A stretch of DNA of 64,000 nucleotides from Linanthus parryae. Taxonomy: Eukaryota > Streptophyta > Magnoliopsida > Ericales > Polemoniaceae. The DNA is taken from NCBI GenBank assembly GCA_023055425.1, contig JALGPY010000006.1, positions 68,604,127 to 68,668,126 on the forward strand, written 5' to 3'. The translations under genes and the position numbers were made by a program. Under the pieces are notes generated by a model, which was given only the letters and a program-made list of their open reading frames with translations, was not told where the DNA came from and searched no databases. Shown in pieces: positions 23,561-34,617 of this stretch; the first letter of the stretch is position 1; the number at the start of each line of letters is the position of its first letter.

Positions 23561-25101
23561 TAGGGTCGTCAAAAGTAGCGGCTTTTCTTTTCGACGTGAT
23601 AATAAAGATTCAATTCACAAACGCCACTTAACAATTCAAATCAAAAATCCAATTCAACAATCCAATTCACAAATAAATCAAAGAGAATAATGCGGAAATA
23701 AAGAGAGAGTTTAGGAGTACCGACAAAAGATTCGCAGAATTTTCCAACAAGAACCCGATTTTGGACGCCGAATTCTTTCGTTGAATTACTCCGATTGAAC
23801 GCTGCTCCTAGCCTCTCCTTGTATCCCCGTCAGTTCTTCCTTCTTCGTCGAGAGTTTAATCGAACTCTTTCCTCTTCAATTTGACAATTTTTTTGAAGAA
23901 CCCTAGGTGTGTTCTTCCCCAATTCTGACCCTCCTCCTTCAATTGATTTCAACAACCCATCTTTGATGTTAGCAGCTGCTGAGAATCGCCGGAAAAGAAC
24001 CCAACCTCGCCGGTGAATCTAAGGGTTGTTGGTCGCGGTGGTGGCTTTGTGGTGAGATAGCCGTCGGGGGGGTGGGGAAAGAATATGGGTTTCTGCTGGT
24101 TCGGGGGTCGCCGGCGTGAGGAAGAGAGGTTGCCGGAGGGGCGACCGCGAAGCACTCAGTGCCGGAGGTCGGAGGAATTCGCCGGACCTTTGGTCGGGGT
24201 TGAGGGCGTCGGGTTGCAGTTAGGGAGGGGAGGGTTGAGTTTCTGCCGCTGGTTCGGGGGTCGCCGGAGTGAGAGAAAGGTCGCCGGAGTGAGAGAGAGG
24301 AAAAAAACGCTGGAAAATTGAGGGACTCACCGGAGTTTGGTCGGATTTGAGAGAGATGGAGGAAGGTTTGAGGGCGTCGGGTTGTGTTGTAGGATGAACG
24401 AGGAAGAAGATTTTCCCGATGAAACAAAAAAAAAATTGCCCGATGATGTAAAAAATTGACCCAATTTCCTTCTTTACCCTCAAAAAGCCGCTGATTTCCC
24501 CTTTTTACTCCTGTTCGTGCGAACAAAAGGGGTGTTCGCACGAACAGTGTTCACAGGAGTAATTTTTCTTGTTCTTAATAATAAGCAGAATGTTTTTGGG
24601 GGGCTGGTGTTCGTGCGAACACAGGGGGTGTTCATGCAAACACCCCTGACTTCAGTTTCATTTTTTTTTTCGATCCGCTTCGTTTGCTTCATCTTCGAGT
24701 TTCCTTAGCTTTGAATTCCTTGTTCCACTTTTTGTTCTTGAGCCAATTTTTTCCGCGAAACGCTTCCCAAAATCCTCGGGAATCTCCTCGTGATCACATC
24801 TTTTCGTGTTCAAATTCCGCCTTTCTTTTACGTCCAAACTCCGATGCGCGCCTTTCCATGCGATCTACGCACATCAAGAAGGGGAGTCCGAATCGCATGT
24901 TCACCTGTAACCCTGCGGAGACTCAATTCAAATGTCAAATTCTTGCTCTCTCACCCCTCAGATAACAAAGCGGAATTAAAAACACACACAACAGTATTTA
25001 AAACACACTCTCTACACTAATGTATAAAATACGTTGGGTTGCCTCCCAACAAGCGCTTTGTAATTTACGGTCGACGGCCCAACCCAGTTACCTCGATACG
25101 A
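23561..25101 (-). other. Athila spacer between pol and the third frame
   Basis: About 1.5 kb without credible coding sequence. It is more GC-rich at 23990-24400 (repeated CGCCGG/GTCGCCGG words), which creates long but low-complexity open frames on both strands. It contains two paired 14-bp palindromes (see 24512-24642). Spacers of this kind in Athila elements may hold a promoter or splice site for the third frame; nothing here proves it. Confidence 0.55.
24512..24642. repeat. Two pairs of 14-bp palindromes, 21-bp spacing
   Basis: TGTTCGTGCGAACA occurs at 24512-24525 and 24608-24621. Close variants, TGTTCGCACGAACA at 24533-24546 and TGTTCATGCAAACA at 24629-24642, each start 21 bp after the preceding one. 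Each pair is separated by a purine spacer ending GGGG. The first pair can also fold into a longer hairpin (24506-24561) with arms starting TACTCCTG. Confidence 0.85.
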
Positions 25102-26409
25102 TCACGGCTCGTCAAAGTAGATAACATCCACTTTGGCCAGAATTGGCGCAGATTCCAAGTACGGCTTTACTCTGCTTCCATTGACGCGGAAACAGTCATT
25201 CGTATATGGATCTTCTAACTCAACCGCACCCCAAGGATATATTTGGTGGATCCGGAACGGACCGGACCATCTCGAACGAAGCTTTCCCGGAAATAGCTTC
25301 ATGCGTGAGTTGAATAACAATACCTTTTGTCCCACACGAAATTCCTTCGGTTTGAGACAACTTTCGTGCCATCTATTCATCTTCTCCTTGTAAATCCGGG
25401 AACTATCATAGGCCTATAATTTCCATTCCTCAAGTTCAAGAAGCTTCATCTTCCTTGCTTGTCCTGCTAACTCGTGATCCATGTTCAATCGCTTGATCGC
25501 CCAATAAACCTTGTGCTCTAACTCAACGGGAAGATGACATGCCTTACTGAAGACAAGCTGGAATGGTGACATGTTCAATGGCGTCTTCCATGCAGTACGG
25601 TATGCCCACAATGCGTCATCCAGCTTCACAACCCAATCCTTGCGTCCGTTGTTGACGGTTTTCTGAAGAATCCCCTTAATCTCCCTGTTTGAAACTTCCG
25701 CTTGCCCATTGGTTTGGGGGTGATAAGGTATGGAAACCTTATGGATAGACACCCCTTACGTCTTCAAGACTCTGGCAAACACTCGGTTTATGAAGTGTGA
25801 ACCTCCATCGCTCACCATTGCCCTTGGTGTGCCAAACCGAGTAAATATATGCTTCTTCAGAAATTTCTCTACCGTCGCTGCATCATTCTTGGGGCACGCA
25901 ATTGCTTCAACCCATTTCGTCACATAATCAACAGCAAGGAGGATTTAGAGATTACCATACGAAGGAGGGAACGGACCCATGAAGTCTATGCCCCAAACAT
26001 CGAAGGGCTCCACCTCAAGCCATTCAGACATTGGCATCTCATCTCTCTTGGAGATGTTACCCGTTCTTTGGAAGCTATCACACCCTGCAAGCAAATCATG
26101 ACAATCCTTAAATATAGTAGGCCAAATGAAACCGTATTGTAGTACCTTCATGGCGGTGCGAGGACCGCTAAAATGGCCTCCACTAGGCGCTGCATGACAT
26201 TGCTTGACCACATCATAGATCTCATGGGTAGGCACACACTTCCGAATGATGTTGTCAGCTCCCATCTTGAATAGATATGGATCCTCCCAAAAGTATTGCT
26301 TGACCACATACAAGAACCGCTTCTTCTGCTGCACTGTCCATTCTTCCGGAATCTTCCCATTGGTGAGATAGTTAGCAATTGCCCAATACCAAGGCTCAGT
26401 ATCCCCCAA
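25102..26409 (-). pseudogene. int: Athila integrase (zinc finger, core, C-terminal domain)
   Basis: Integrase inserts the element cDNA into chromosomes. Pieces on the minus strand in order: an HHCC-type N-terminal zinc-binding region (VPTHEIYDVVKQCHAAPSGG, 25945-26409), the catalytic core with D in GIDFMGPF, D in VSDGGSHF and E in [13 protein letters not shown] (25414-25752), then the C-terminal domain (FRVGQKVLLFNSR and the SGPFRI turn, 25102-25380). All three acidic catalytic positions are readable. Nonsense codons interrupt the core (TAA near 25945 in the NL-ILLAVDY stretch and near 25755 before GVSIHK), and a stop precedes the C-terminal domain. It is therefore dead, although the domain is complete in outline. 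Confidence 0.88.
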
Positions 26410-26950
26410 GACATCAAGCTCTCGTCAGGGAAGTTCTCTTGAATCGGAACCTTCTCTACCAGTCCATTCTCAAGTCTTGAGAGGTGGTCTGCTACCACAT
26501 TCTCAACACCCTTCTTGTCGCGGATCTCAACATCAAATTCCTGCATCAAAAGAACCCACCGCAACAATCTTGTCTTGGCATCCATCTTATCAAGAAGATA
26601 CTTCAGCGCCCAATGATCTGTAAAGACAATCACTTTCGATCCCACAAGATAAGGCCGGAATTTGTCAAGAGCAAAAATTACAGATAATAATTCCTTCTCA
26701 GTAGTTCCATAGTTTAGTTGAGCCTCATTAAGAACTCTACTAGCATAGTAAATAACATGGCATACCTTTTCCTTCCTTTGACCCAATATTGCTCCAATGG
26801 CAAAATCACTGGCATCGCACATGAGCTCAAATGGCAAACTCCAATCCGGAGTTGTGATGATAGGAGCTGAGGTGAGCTGTTCCTTCAAAAAGTCGAAGGC
26901 CTTCTTGCACGCTTCATCAAACACAAAATGGGAAATCTTTCCCTAGAAAC
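26410..26950 (-). pseudogene. Athila RNase H
   Basis: The frame 26148-26924 encodes the Ty3-type RNase H that removes the RNA strand during reverse transcription. Visible motifs are FELMCDASDFAIGAILGQR (first catalytic Asp), YGTTEKELLSVIFALDKFR (Glu), VFTDHWALKYLL (Asp) and the terminal VADHLSRL. A frameshift at a G/C run near 26410-26420 separates it from integrase, and another near 26925 separates it from RT. Confidence 0.88.
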
Positions 26951-27800
26951 TCACACAAAGGCTTGCAGAATTTCGAGAAGTCCTAGATAAACCTGCAATA
27001 GAAACCTGCATGTCCCATGAAGCTTCTGACCCCCTTCACTGAAGTCGGATAAGGGAGCTTCTTGATCGTCTCTACCTTCACTTGATAAACCTCTAAACCT
27101 CTGCGTGAAATCTTGTGACCAAGATATATCCCCTCTGTGACCATGAAGTGGCACTTCTCCCAATTCAGCACGAGATTAGTGTCTTCACAACGAACCAAGA
27201 CACGGCTGAGATGATGTAGACAGTCCTCAAAACTGTCACCAAATAAGGAGAAGTCGTCCATGAAAACCTCTAAATGCTTCTCAATCATGTCCGAGAAGAT
27301 GGCCATCATACACTGCTGGAAAGTAGCCGGTGCATTACATAATCCAAATGGCATGCGGCGGAGCGAAAATGTGCCATAGGGACATGTAAAGGTAGTCTTC
27401 TCCGGGTCTTCTGGAGCAATGGCTATCTGGTTTTAGCCTGAATAACCATCCAAGAAGCAGTAGTACTCGTGGTGAGCCAAACGATCAAGATCTGATCAAT
27501 AAACGGCAACGGAAAGTGATCCTTGAGCGTGGCTTCATTCAGCTTCCTGTAGCTTATGCACACACGCCATCCAGTAACTGTCCGTTGAGCAATCTGCTCA
27601 TGCTTGTAGTTCTCTACCACAGTCATCCCTCCTTTCTTAGGCACACACTAGACTGGGCTAGTCCAAGTGCTGTCTGAGATCGGAAAAATAATACTAGCCT
27701 CTAGCCACTTCATGACCTCTTTTCTCACCACTTCTTTCATATGCGGATTCAATATCCGTTGTGCTTGGATCACTGGATTCTTTCCTTCTTCTACCCGGAT
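26951..27800 (-). pseudogene. Athila reverse transcriptase
   Basis: It makes element DNA from RNA. It begins in the end of the protease frame (LEASIIFPISDSTWTSPV), continues through [20 protein letters not shown] (27423-27644), then MPFGLCNAPATFQQCMMAIF and the active-site motif FMDDF (26983-27354). Three in-frame nonsense codons are clear: TAG after TSPV (near 27649), TAA after DGYSG (near 27434) and TAG after GFYCRFI (near 26981). The usual RVCIDYRKLN has Ser in place of the Asp, a likely loss of function in its own right. Confidence 0.88.
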
Positions 27801-28850
27801 CTTGTGCTGGCAATAGACAGGGCTAATCCCCTTTATATCTGCGATAGTCCATCCAATTGCTCCCTTATGCTTCCTTAGCACATCCAAAAGCTGCTCCTCC
27901 TGTTCCTGAGATAAAACAGAAGAAACAATTACGGGCAATGTGTTATCAACTCCAAGAAAAGCATACCTGAGATGGCTAGGCAATGGCTTCAACTCAAGCA
28001 CGGGTGGTGACTTGAGTGAAGGAACAAGAGCTAACTTCTGCTCCCCTTGCTCATATAAATCCAGCTTGGTCCAGCTGCTCATGTGACACGAATCCATGGT
28101 GGGACTCGGATCTTCATTCTTGTACATTCCATCAATTTCCTCCCACATCAATTCAGCTTCCTCATCTCCCATGTCATCATCAAAAATCTCTACACTAAAG
28201 CAATCTTCATAATTGTAGCATGAAGGCATTTTCATTGCCTTGAACACATCGAAGACTACTTTCTCATCATTGATTTGCATAGACAACTTTCCACACTTCA
28301 CATGAATAATAGCCTCCCCTGTAGCTAGGAAGGGCCTGCCATGAATGAGAGGTACTTCGCCAACCTCTATGTCTAAGACAAAATCTGCAGGAAAGATAAG
28401 AGTACCAACTTTGACCAAAATGTCTTCAATCACCCCATATGCTCTACGGATCGACCTGTCAGCCATCTGCAAGGTAACTCGGGTGGGACGAGGCTCCCCC
28501 ACACCTATCTTCCTGAATACGGACAAGGGCATCGAATTGATGCTTGCCCCCAAATCGCACGATGCAGTCATAGTGAGAGAATCACCAAGAGTAACCGGTA
28601 TCACAATGCTCCCAGGGTCTTTCTTCTTCTTAGGCAATCCATTCCTGACGCATTCAGAAGTCTCAGCAGTCAAATTCACCTGTGCAAAATCACTCATGCA
28701 TCTCTTTCCTGAAAGAATATCCTTGGGAAACTTGGCATATGTAGGAATTTTAGAGATAGCCTCTACAAAAGGAATGTTAATCTCCACCTTCTTGAATATA
28801 TCAAGAAATCTCTGAAAATCTCTAGAATCATCCCTCTTTCTCGTTCTCAA
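27801..28850 (-). pseudogene. Athila aspartic protease and linker
   Basis: The frame 27648-28850 (400 codons) starts in the gag-protease linker, holds the retroviral-type protease core (CDLGASINSMPLSVFRKI, then VPLIHGRPFLATGEAIIHV), an acidic linker and the start of RT. DLGAS in place of DTGA is usual for Athila. This is the longest open piece of the polyprotein and the protease part itself shows no stop. It is separated from gag by a stop near 28860. Confidence 0.85.
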
Positions 28851-28865
28851 AGGATATGGAACTGC

Positions 28866-30456
28866 CTAAGAAACAGTAGTATCAATACGTACCTCATCCT
28901 TGTCTTTCACCGCCTCCTCATCCGTCGCGCCCTTTGATTGGGGGATCACGACATTAGTATCATCATCAAATATTTCATGCTCTTTAGCCTTAGAAGAATC
29001 GGCTCTGGCATGAGTGGGATATGGCGGATCTTTCAATGCAACCCCGCATCGAGTAGTGATTGCATTGATTTGACGAGGATTTTCTTCCGTGTTGGAAGGA
29101 AAAGAACCTGGCGCTCTAGATGAGAGCTGAGTAGCAATCTGACCCACCTGTACCTCAAGAGTACGAAGAGAAGTCTTCGTAGCCTGTAAATATGCAGACA
29201 CAGCAGTAACCTGTGTGGACATATTATTCACATTGGTGGTCATGGTATTCATATTGTCACTCAGTTGTGCCAATGCCTTTGTCAACTCAGAAATGTCTGA
29301 ACTTGGTGCTGCAACAGCTGCTGGTGGAGCCTGCTAAACCAGTGGCCTATGCTGGAACCCCGGTGCATATGTCGCTCCAAACTGATCCCCATACATGAAT
29401 CGTGGATGATCTTTAGTGCCTGGCCTGTAGTTCCCTTGATTCCAGTTATGCCTCTATCTGTGTGCCCCCACATAGTTCAAATCCTCATTTGCCATGTGTG
29501 CCATTGCTGCATCATATTCTGGCTCCTCAACACTTGCTACTGTCTTCTTGTCTTTATAAACATGCTTGGCCAAGTCTGACACCATCTTGCTGATTCCATC
29601 CTTCCACTCATTATCTTTCGCTTCCGGCAATGCCAATAGTCTTCTAGAATCATAAAACTGTGTATCCTGCTTGGCTAGCTGTTTCATAAGTGCAAATGCT
29701 CCCTCTTTATCAACTGAATACATGAAATTTCCTCCAGATTCCCTGTTAACCAACTCCTGGTTATGGCATTCTAAGCCATGGTAGAAGACCTGCAAAATTT
29801 TGTAGTCCCCAAAATCGTGATTTGGGCACTTCCTGATCAAATGCATAAATTTATCCCACGCCTCTACCACTGTCTCATGGTCTTGCTGCTGAAATCCAAG
29901 GATATCACCTTGTAGCTGAATAACCCCCTGAACTTGGTAAAACTTTTCCATGAATTCAGCCACACATTGAGCCCATGTAGAGATTGAATCCGGAGCTCTC
30001 GACTCAAGCCACTTCTCAGCTGCACCTTTCAAATAATAGGGAAATAGAATAAGTTCCAATGCCTCTGAATTCACGTTCTTATACTTCACAGTCTTCATAT
30101 AAGCATTGAACTTCCCAATGAAATCGTTGGGATCCTCATCCTTGTTCCCATAAAACTGGAACTGATTGGTGACTGTCTGGATCGTAGCTGGCTTGAGATC
30201 GAAATGCTGGTTATTCCGGATTGTGTCCATACGTGGACGTCTGGAATTTCTCCACAATAGCCTGCCTAGACTTGTTGTACGGTGTCTGGGCGTTGTGATC
30301 ATTCAACTGTTTCGCCAACTCTTCCATTTTCTCATTGAGCTGCGCGTTGGTCAATTGATCACCCATCTTGCTCTGTTTCTGTCTTCTCCTCTGATCTCTG
30401 AATAACTGTTTCGGGTTTTCAAGCGGGGGCACAAGTTCTCTAGGGACCCTGGGCAT
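28866..30456 (-). pseudogene. gag: Athila gag
   Basis: Gag forms the cytoplasmic virus-like particle. It starts at an ATG at 30456 (MPRVPRELVPP). A frame change falls near 30210-30300. The 282-codon frame at 29454-30302 holds the retrotransposon gag core (QFQFYGNKDEDPNDFIGKF; LKGAAEKWLESRAPDSISTW). After a stop region near 29330-29455 the C-terminal part (28866-29285) continues with VQVGQIATQLSSRAPG and ITTRCGV. No CCHC zinc knuckle is seen. Leader spacing from the primer site is about 120 bp. Confidence 0.85.
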
Positions 30457-30574
30457 ACACTGACGACCTGAAGCCAGAATTCAAACACAAGTGAGAAAAC
30501 AAATAGCTAATTAAACAAAAAAGTAAAAGAGATATCCTAAATCAATTTCTACTGAACTAATAAACTGTTAAAGT

Positions 30575-30592
30575 TCCCCGACAACGGCGCCA
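30575..30592 (-). promoter_or_regulatory. Primer-binding site, tRNA-Asp, one mismatch
   Basis: TCCCCGACAACGGCGCCA on the plus strand differs at one base from the tRNA-Asp 3' end found intact at 17548-17565. It lies six bases from the 5' LTR boundary. Confidence 0.92.
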
Positions 30593-30598
30593 AAAACT

Positions 30599-32947
30599 TG
30601 ACGCGAAATCTTTACGCGCTTAAACGCAAGTATACGGTCAAGTAGTATTTAGGAGTATTTTACGACTCCGAGTGTCGAACCCAAGGGAATTTACGATTAT
30701 TAATTGACTATAAAGTAATTATAGGAGATCTAAGTAGCCGGTAAAAAGTTGTTTGAACTTGTAACGTTGTCTCCCACAAACAAGCGACGTAAATTAAATA
30801 ACAAGTAACTAAATATTTTTGTAGGGTTTTCAATTTTTAAACGAAAACAAATTGAGATTGACTACGATTAATGAGAAAGAACTAGGTAATTGATGATCCC
30901 TAGGGTTGTTAACGATTTCCGGAATTATGCATGAAACACTCTACTCACGTTCTAGTTATATCGGGTAATGCTCATCACGATCTTCTCTCGATCTCACGTG
31001 AATTTGTGTAAACAATAGATTTCGGGTCCTCTCGTTCCACCTCTGTCTATTAATACAATCTAATTGATTTTTTAGGCTCGTTCACCGGGTCCTATCGGTC
31101 CACCGAATTCACTAATTTCTAACAAAAATCAATTGAAACTACCCTCACACGATTAATCAAGTTTCTATCTCCTCTCGGTCTCAAGAAACTACAAGATCAC
31201 CTAACTATTCTTTAACACGTCTCAAAGAATTCACTTTCGTGCAATCCTTTCAACAAGTAGCGTCCTACGGGTGATCAAGCCAAGAACACTAATAAATAAA
31301 GAACAAGAATAGTTTGGATAACAAGAACGTTCATAAACTTTAAGCTAATGCATGTATCAAGTCCAAAATCCGGAAAAATTTCATCAAACCCTAGTTTTCA
31401 TCAATCACCTAGATTGAGAAGCTTAGCTAGACATAATAGTGTTTAACATAATCAAAATATTGAAGTTCATGAAGAATAGAAGAAGAAAAGATGATCAAAC
31501 GCTAAAATCTTCAATGTTGATGATCTTCCAAGCTCCTAGCTTTGTCTCCCGTCTTCTCTAGCTCCCAAGACTTCAAAGATGCGTGAATGTCCCTTTTTTA
31601 GGTCGTCTCCTTCGTTTTTTACCAGCTGGGCACGCTTTTTAATGAAAACTGTCCGAAATTGCACTTCAGCCCCTCTACTTCGTAATCCCCGGACAGAATT
31701 ATTTTCTGATCTTGCGCGGGCTTTATCTCCCTCATACGGACTCGTCTTCGGGCCTACCATATATTTTTGGAAAGCTACGGATGTCTAAGGGTCAGTTTGG
31801 CAAAATGGTTTTTTTTGGTTTTTGGTTTTTAAACCAAATGGTTTGTTTAAAGTGTTTGTTTTGAATGGTTTAAAAACCATATTTTAAACTAGTTTTTTCC
31901 AACTTTTGCCTTGGTGAAAAAAACCAACTTTTGGTGGTTTTTTCTTTGGTTTATTTCTATGACACACAAAGACGATGTTATCCTCACACCGTAAACGTAT
32001 TAGACTGAAAATTGTCTATCATTTTGGTAGTTCTTTGACATTTTAATCATCGAAGTTATTAAAAAGATCACTGATAATTTTTTCTATACTTCCTTCATAA
32101 TATTGTTTTTCCCTTTCTCAAAACAAATATATTTTTTTTCCCAAAAAACTCACTTCACACTTTAATGTGATGTTCTTATTATTTAGGGTCAACTATTTTT
32201 ATTGTGTTAGTTTCCTAGTTGATTAAATTTCTGCTATCAGTTAAACAATGTTGCATTGAAAGACTTATCTTGGATTCATGTTGTTTGTTTGTTTGTGAGT
32301 TTTTTGTTTTTTGTTCTTTTACTTTTACAAGCAACAACCTTATATGCACAAGGACAAATATGTCATTTTATCAATAACATCTAGTTTAAAAACCGCTAAC
32401 AAACACATTTCTTCAGTTTTTAATCTAGATTAAAAACCACCACCAAACACACTGGTTTAAACAGAATCTCTAGAAAAAACTAAAAAAATTTCACCACAAT
32501 CTATAAACTAGTTTTTCCACCAAAAACCACTCTACCAAACTCACCCTAATTTCCAATGCCGCAGGCCGTGCTCCAAAATTCTTTGTAGATTTTCCTGTGC
32601 ATCGAAAAGAGTGCAGGCTGGTCATGTGTGACTTTTCCAACTTCGCTTCGTTTTTGTGTCTTCTTTTCTCCTCTTCATCTAGCTCCATTCCAAGCATCTC
32701 CAAGCCCCTCATAAGCTCCATTGCACCTATTATACCTGAGATACACAACACTAAACAACGCGTGAAATTATCATAGCAAATATGAGAGAAAACATGCACA
32801 AATAGGCTAGAAACACAACTTTTCACTCTTAGGCTTATAAATCGTCAAATTCACATATTTGTGCAAATATAACATATAAATCATGTGAAATAAGTCTAAT
32901 AAAAGTAATATGATAGTATATTAATAAATTCTAAAAGAAAGTTATCA
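30599..32947 (-). repeat. 5' LTR of the Athila element, with 758-bp insert
   Basis: TGACGCGAAATC...GAAAGTTATCA. It aligns with 7118-8704 on both sides of the insert at 31789-32546. Without insert and its duplicated TAA it is 1588 bp, matching the other LTR. Confidence 0.93.
31789..32546. mobile_element. Tourist-like (PIF/Harbinger) non-autonomous element
   Basis: A 758-bp insert is absent from the other Athila LTR. It has TAA duplications (31786-31788 and 32547-32549) and imperfect inverted ends: GGGTCAGTTTGGCAAAATGG on the left, and GGGTGAGTTTGGTAGAGTGG on the right read on the minus strand. Subterminal AAACCA/TGGTTT words recur in both orientations. It has no transposase frame. GGG ends with a 3-bp TWA duplication are characteristic of Tourist elements. 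Confidence 0.88.
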
Positions 32948-32952
32948 AGTAA

Positions 32953-33186
32953 CTATAGTACCAACAAGAATATCCATATATAATGGTATATATGTTATGA
33001 GTATTTTCTCTTAATTTTGCCCAAATCATCTAACATACAAGTGATCGCAATTTTGCAATATCTCAAACTTCAAAAATTTATTTACATGCACAAGTAAAAA
33101 AATATATCCTAAGTCACTGAATCTTGGACAATTAAACGTACAAAGAGACATTTCACAAAATTTCATGAAAGTTAATTAACCACTAA
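32953..33186. repeat. Duplicated segment, copy 2, middle part
   Basis: It continues the alignment with copy 1 (413-650) after the Athila element and stops at the Helitron insertion between A 33186 and T 34587. Confidence 0.85.
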
Positions 33187-34586
33187 TCTTATATATATAT
33201 AATACAAAAGCAGAAAAGTCCCGAGGTGAAACCACGTTTCGCCATTTGTCATTATTTAAGCATTATTAGCATGACATGTGTAAACCTATGTGTCTATTTT
33301 CTCATAATCAACCCAATGAAAAATTGACATGTAATTACTTATTGCTTTGTCATTATAATATGAAGGTTACTATTTAAGTTTGTAACTCATGAGCAATCAA
33401 TACTCTGTTCAATATTATAATGGTAAATTAGCATTGAATAATTATATTTGATTTGATGACTTGAATATAAATATATTTTACATATTAGTGCAAAATACAT
33501 ATGATAATAGCATAATAAATTCGTAAATCATTTAAAAGTAGAACCACGTTTATGATTTTTCTGATATAACACATCTGTCCGAATAGAAAAATGATATTTT
33601 CATTTCATGTAATAATGTAAATTGTTTTTATGACTTGAGTATTAATATGTTTTAAATATTAGTACAAAATGTATATGATAATAGCATAATTAACGTAAAA
33701 AAAACTATAGGTACAAGAACTTTAGTAGTAAATTTTAGTATTTTTTAAAATTATTATTCTTCAGTGAATGTTTGGTTGATGTATATTATATAGTTGAATC
33801 TTTACAAAATAAATTATAAGAATTGACGTCACAAAAACATATGTTGCATGCATTTATGCATCTCCATGTATGTAAATGACATCACATTCTTTTTTCCTGA
33901 GAAATTTGCCTCACTTATTAATCCATCATAATTTCCTCAATTTTTATCCTGCTTAATTTTATGTTAGAAAATTCTCTTAAGATCTTATGATGTGAATATT
34001 AAATATATTTTATAATGATGTAAAGAGTGTATGATAATATTATAATAAGTTCAATAAATAAAAATAATATAGGCACACAAAATTTAGAAGCCATTCTATT
34101 GATTATATAAAAATATTATTAGAATCTTCTTGAACTAATATGTTTATCATGCAAATTTGTTTGAAAAAAAAAAGGATGAACAAACCCTGCATTAAAATAA
34201 GCCATTTGCATTAGAAGAATTCTATACAAATTTGAATGTGTACAAACTTTTCTTATTATTTCAGATAAGATTACTACAACATTCACTAAGGTCTATACAT
34301 TTTTAGAAGAATTAAAATTTTATATCTTCAAATAAAAGAAGAAAAATGTAAAACATCTGGACCAATTTCCCATTCCAAAGGAAGAATGTCGGCTTCGTGA
34401 CATTATAATGGAGATGTACCAAACATAAAATTTAGCACTCTATAAATTTTCATTTGATTTGAAATAAAGTTCATTTTATGCATCATTTGTATTAGTCAAA
34501 ATTTAGTTAATAGGTGTTTATAATGTCTAAATTTTATATCAGGATATGGTACAAAGCCTCGCGCTTTAGCGCGGGCTATCGCCTAG
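33187..34586 (+). mobile_element. Non-autonomous Helitron (1.4 kb)
   Basis: It begins TCTTATATATATATAATAC and ends CGCCTAG, inserted between A and T without target duplication. A 7-bp hairpin with a TTTA loop (34558-34575) lies 11 bp before the 3' CTAG end. The flanking sequence on both sides aligns with the uninterrupted copy near 650. No Rep/helicase frame is present, so a full Helitron elsewhere would have had to mobilise it. The interior is AT-rich and non-coding. Confidence 0.88.
34558..34575 (+). terminator. Helitron 3' terminal hairpin
   Basis: CTCGCGC-TTTA-GCGCGGG forms a stem with one T-G wobble just before the CTAG end. This is the signal believed to stop rolling-circle transfer. 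Confidence 0.88.
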
Positions 34587-34617
34587 TTAAATATATTAAA
34601 ATTCTATAGTGTCACAA
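34587..34617. repeat. Duplicated segment, copy 2, last fragment
   Basis: A short, weaker match to 650-680 follows the Helitron and is cut off by the truncated copia sequence starting near 34618. Confidence 0.6.

Larger units (their letters stand above)
7118..32947 (-). mobile_element. Athila-type Ty3 LTR retrotransposon, 25.8 kb with inserts
   Basis: The element is bounded by 5-bp duplications AGTAA (7113-7117 and 32948-32952) and TG...CA LTR ends. The uninterrupted copy at 409-415 shows the single-copy target. Transcription runs on the minus strand: 5' LTR 30599-32947, tRNA-Asp primer site, gag, protease, RT, RNase H, integrase, spacer, a third reading frame, polypurine tract, 3' LTR 7118-8704. 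Domain order, a DLGAS-type protease motif, tRNA-Asp priming and a frame after pol fit the Athila lineage. All frames are broken, so it is not autonomous now. Two later insertions (12085-23239 and 31789-32546) account for about 11.9 kb. Confidence 0.92.

Noticed and set aside
23949..24541. 190-codon minus-strand frame in the Athila spacer
   Set aside because: Low-complexity Pro/Arg/Ser/Thr translation from a GC-rich CGCCGG repeat area, with equally long frames on the opposite strand and no motif.
28345..28815. 156-codon plus-strand frame inside the Athila protease
   Set aside because: Antisense shadow of the protease frame, which has clear conserved motifs on the minus strand.
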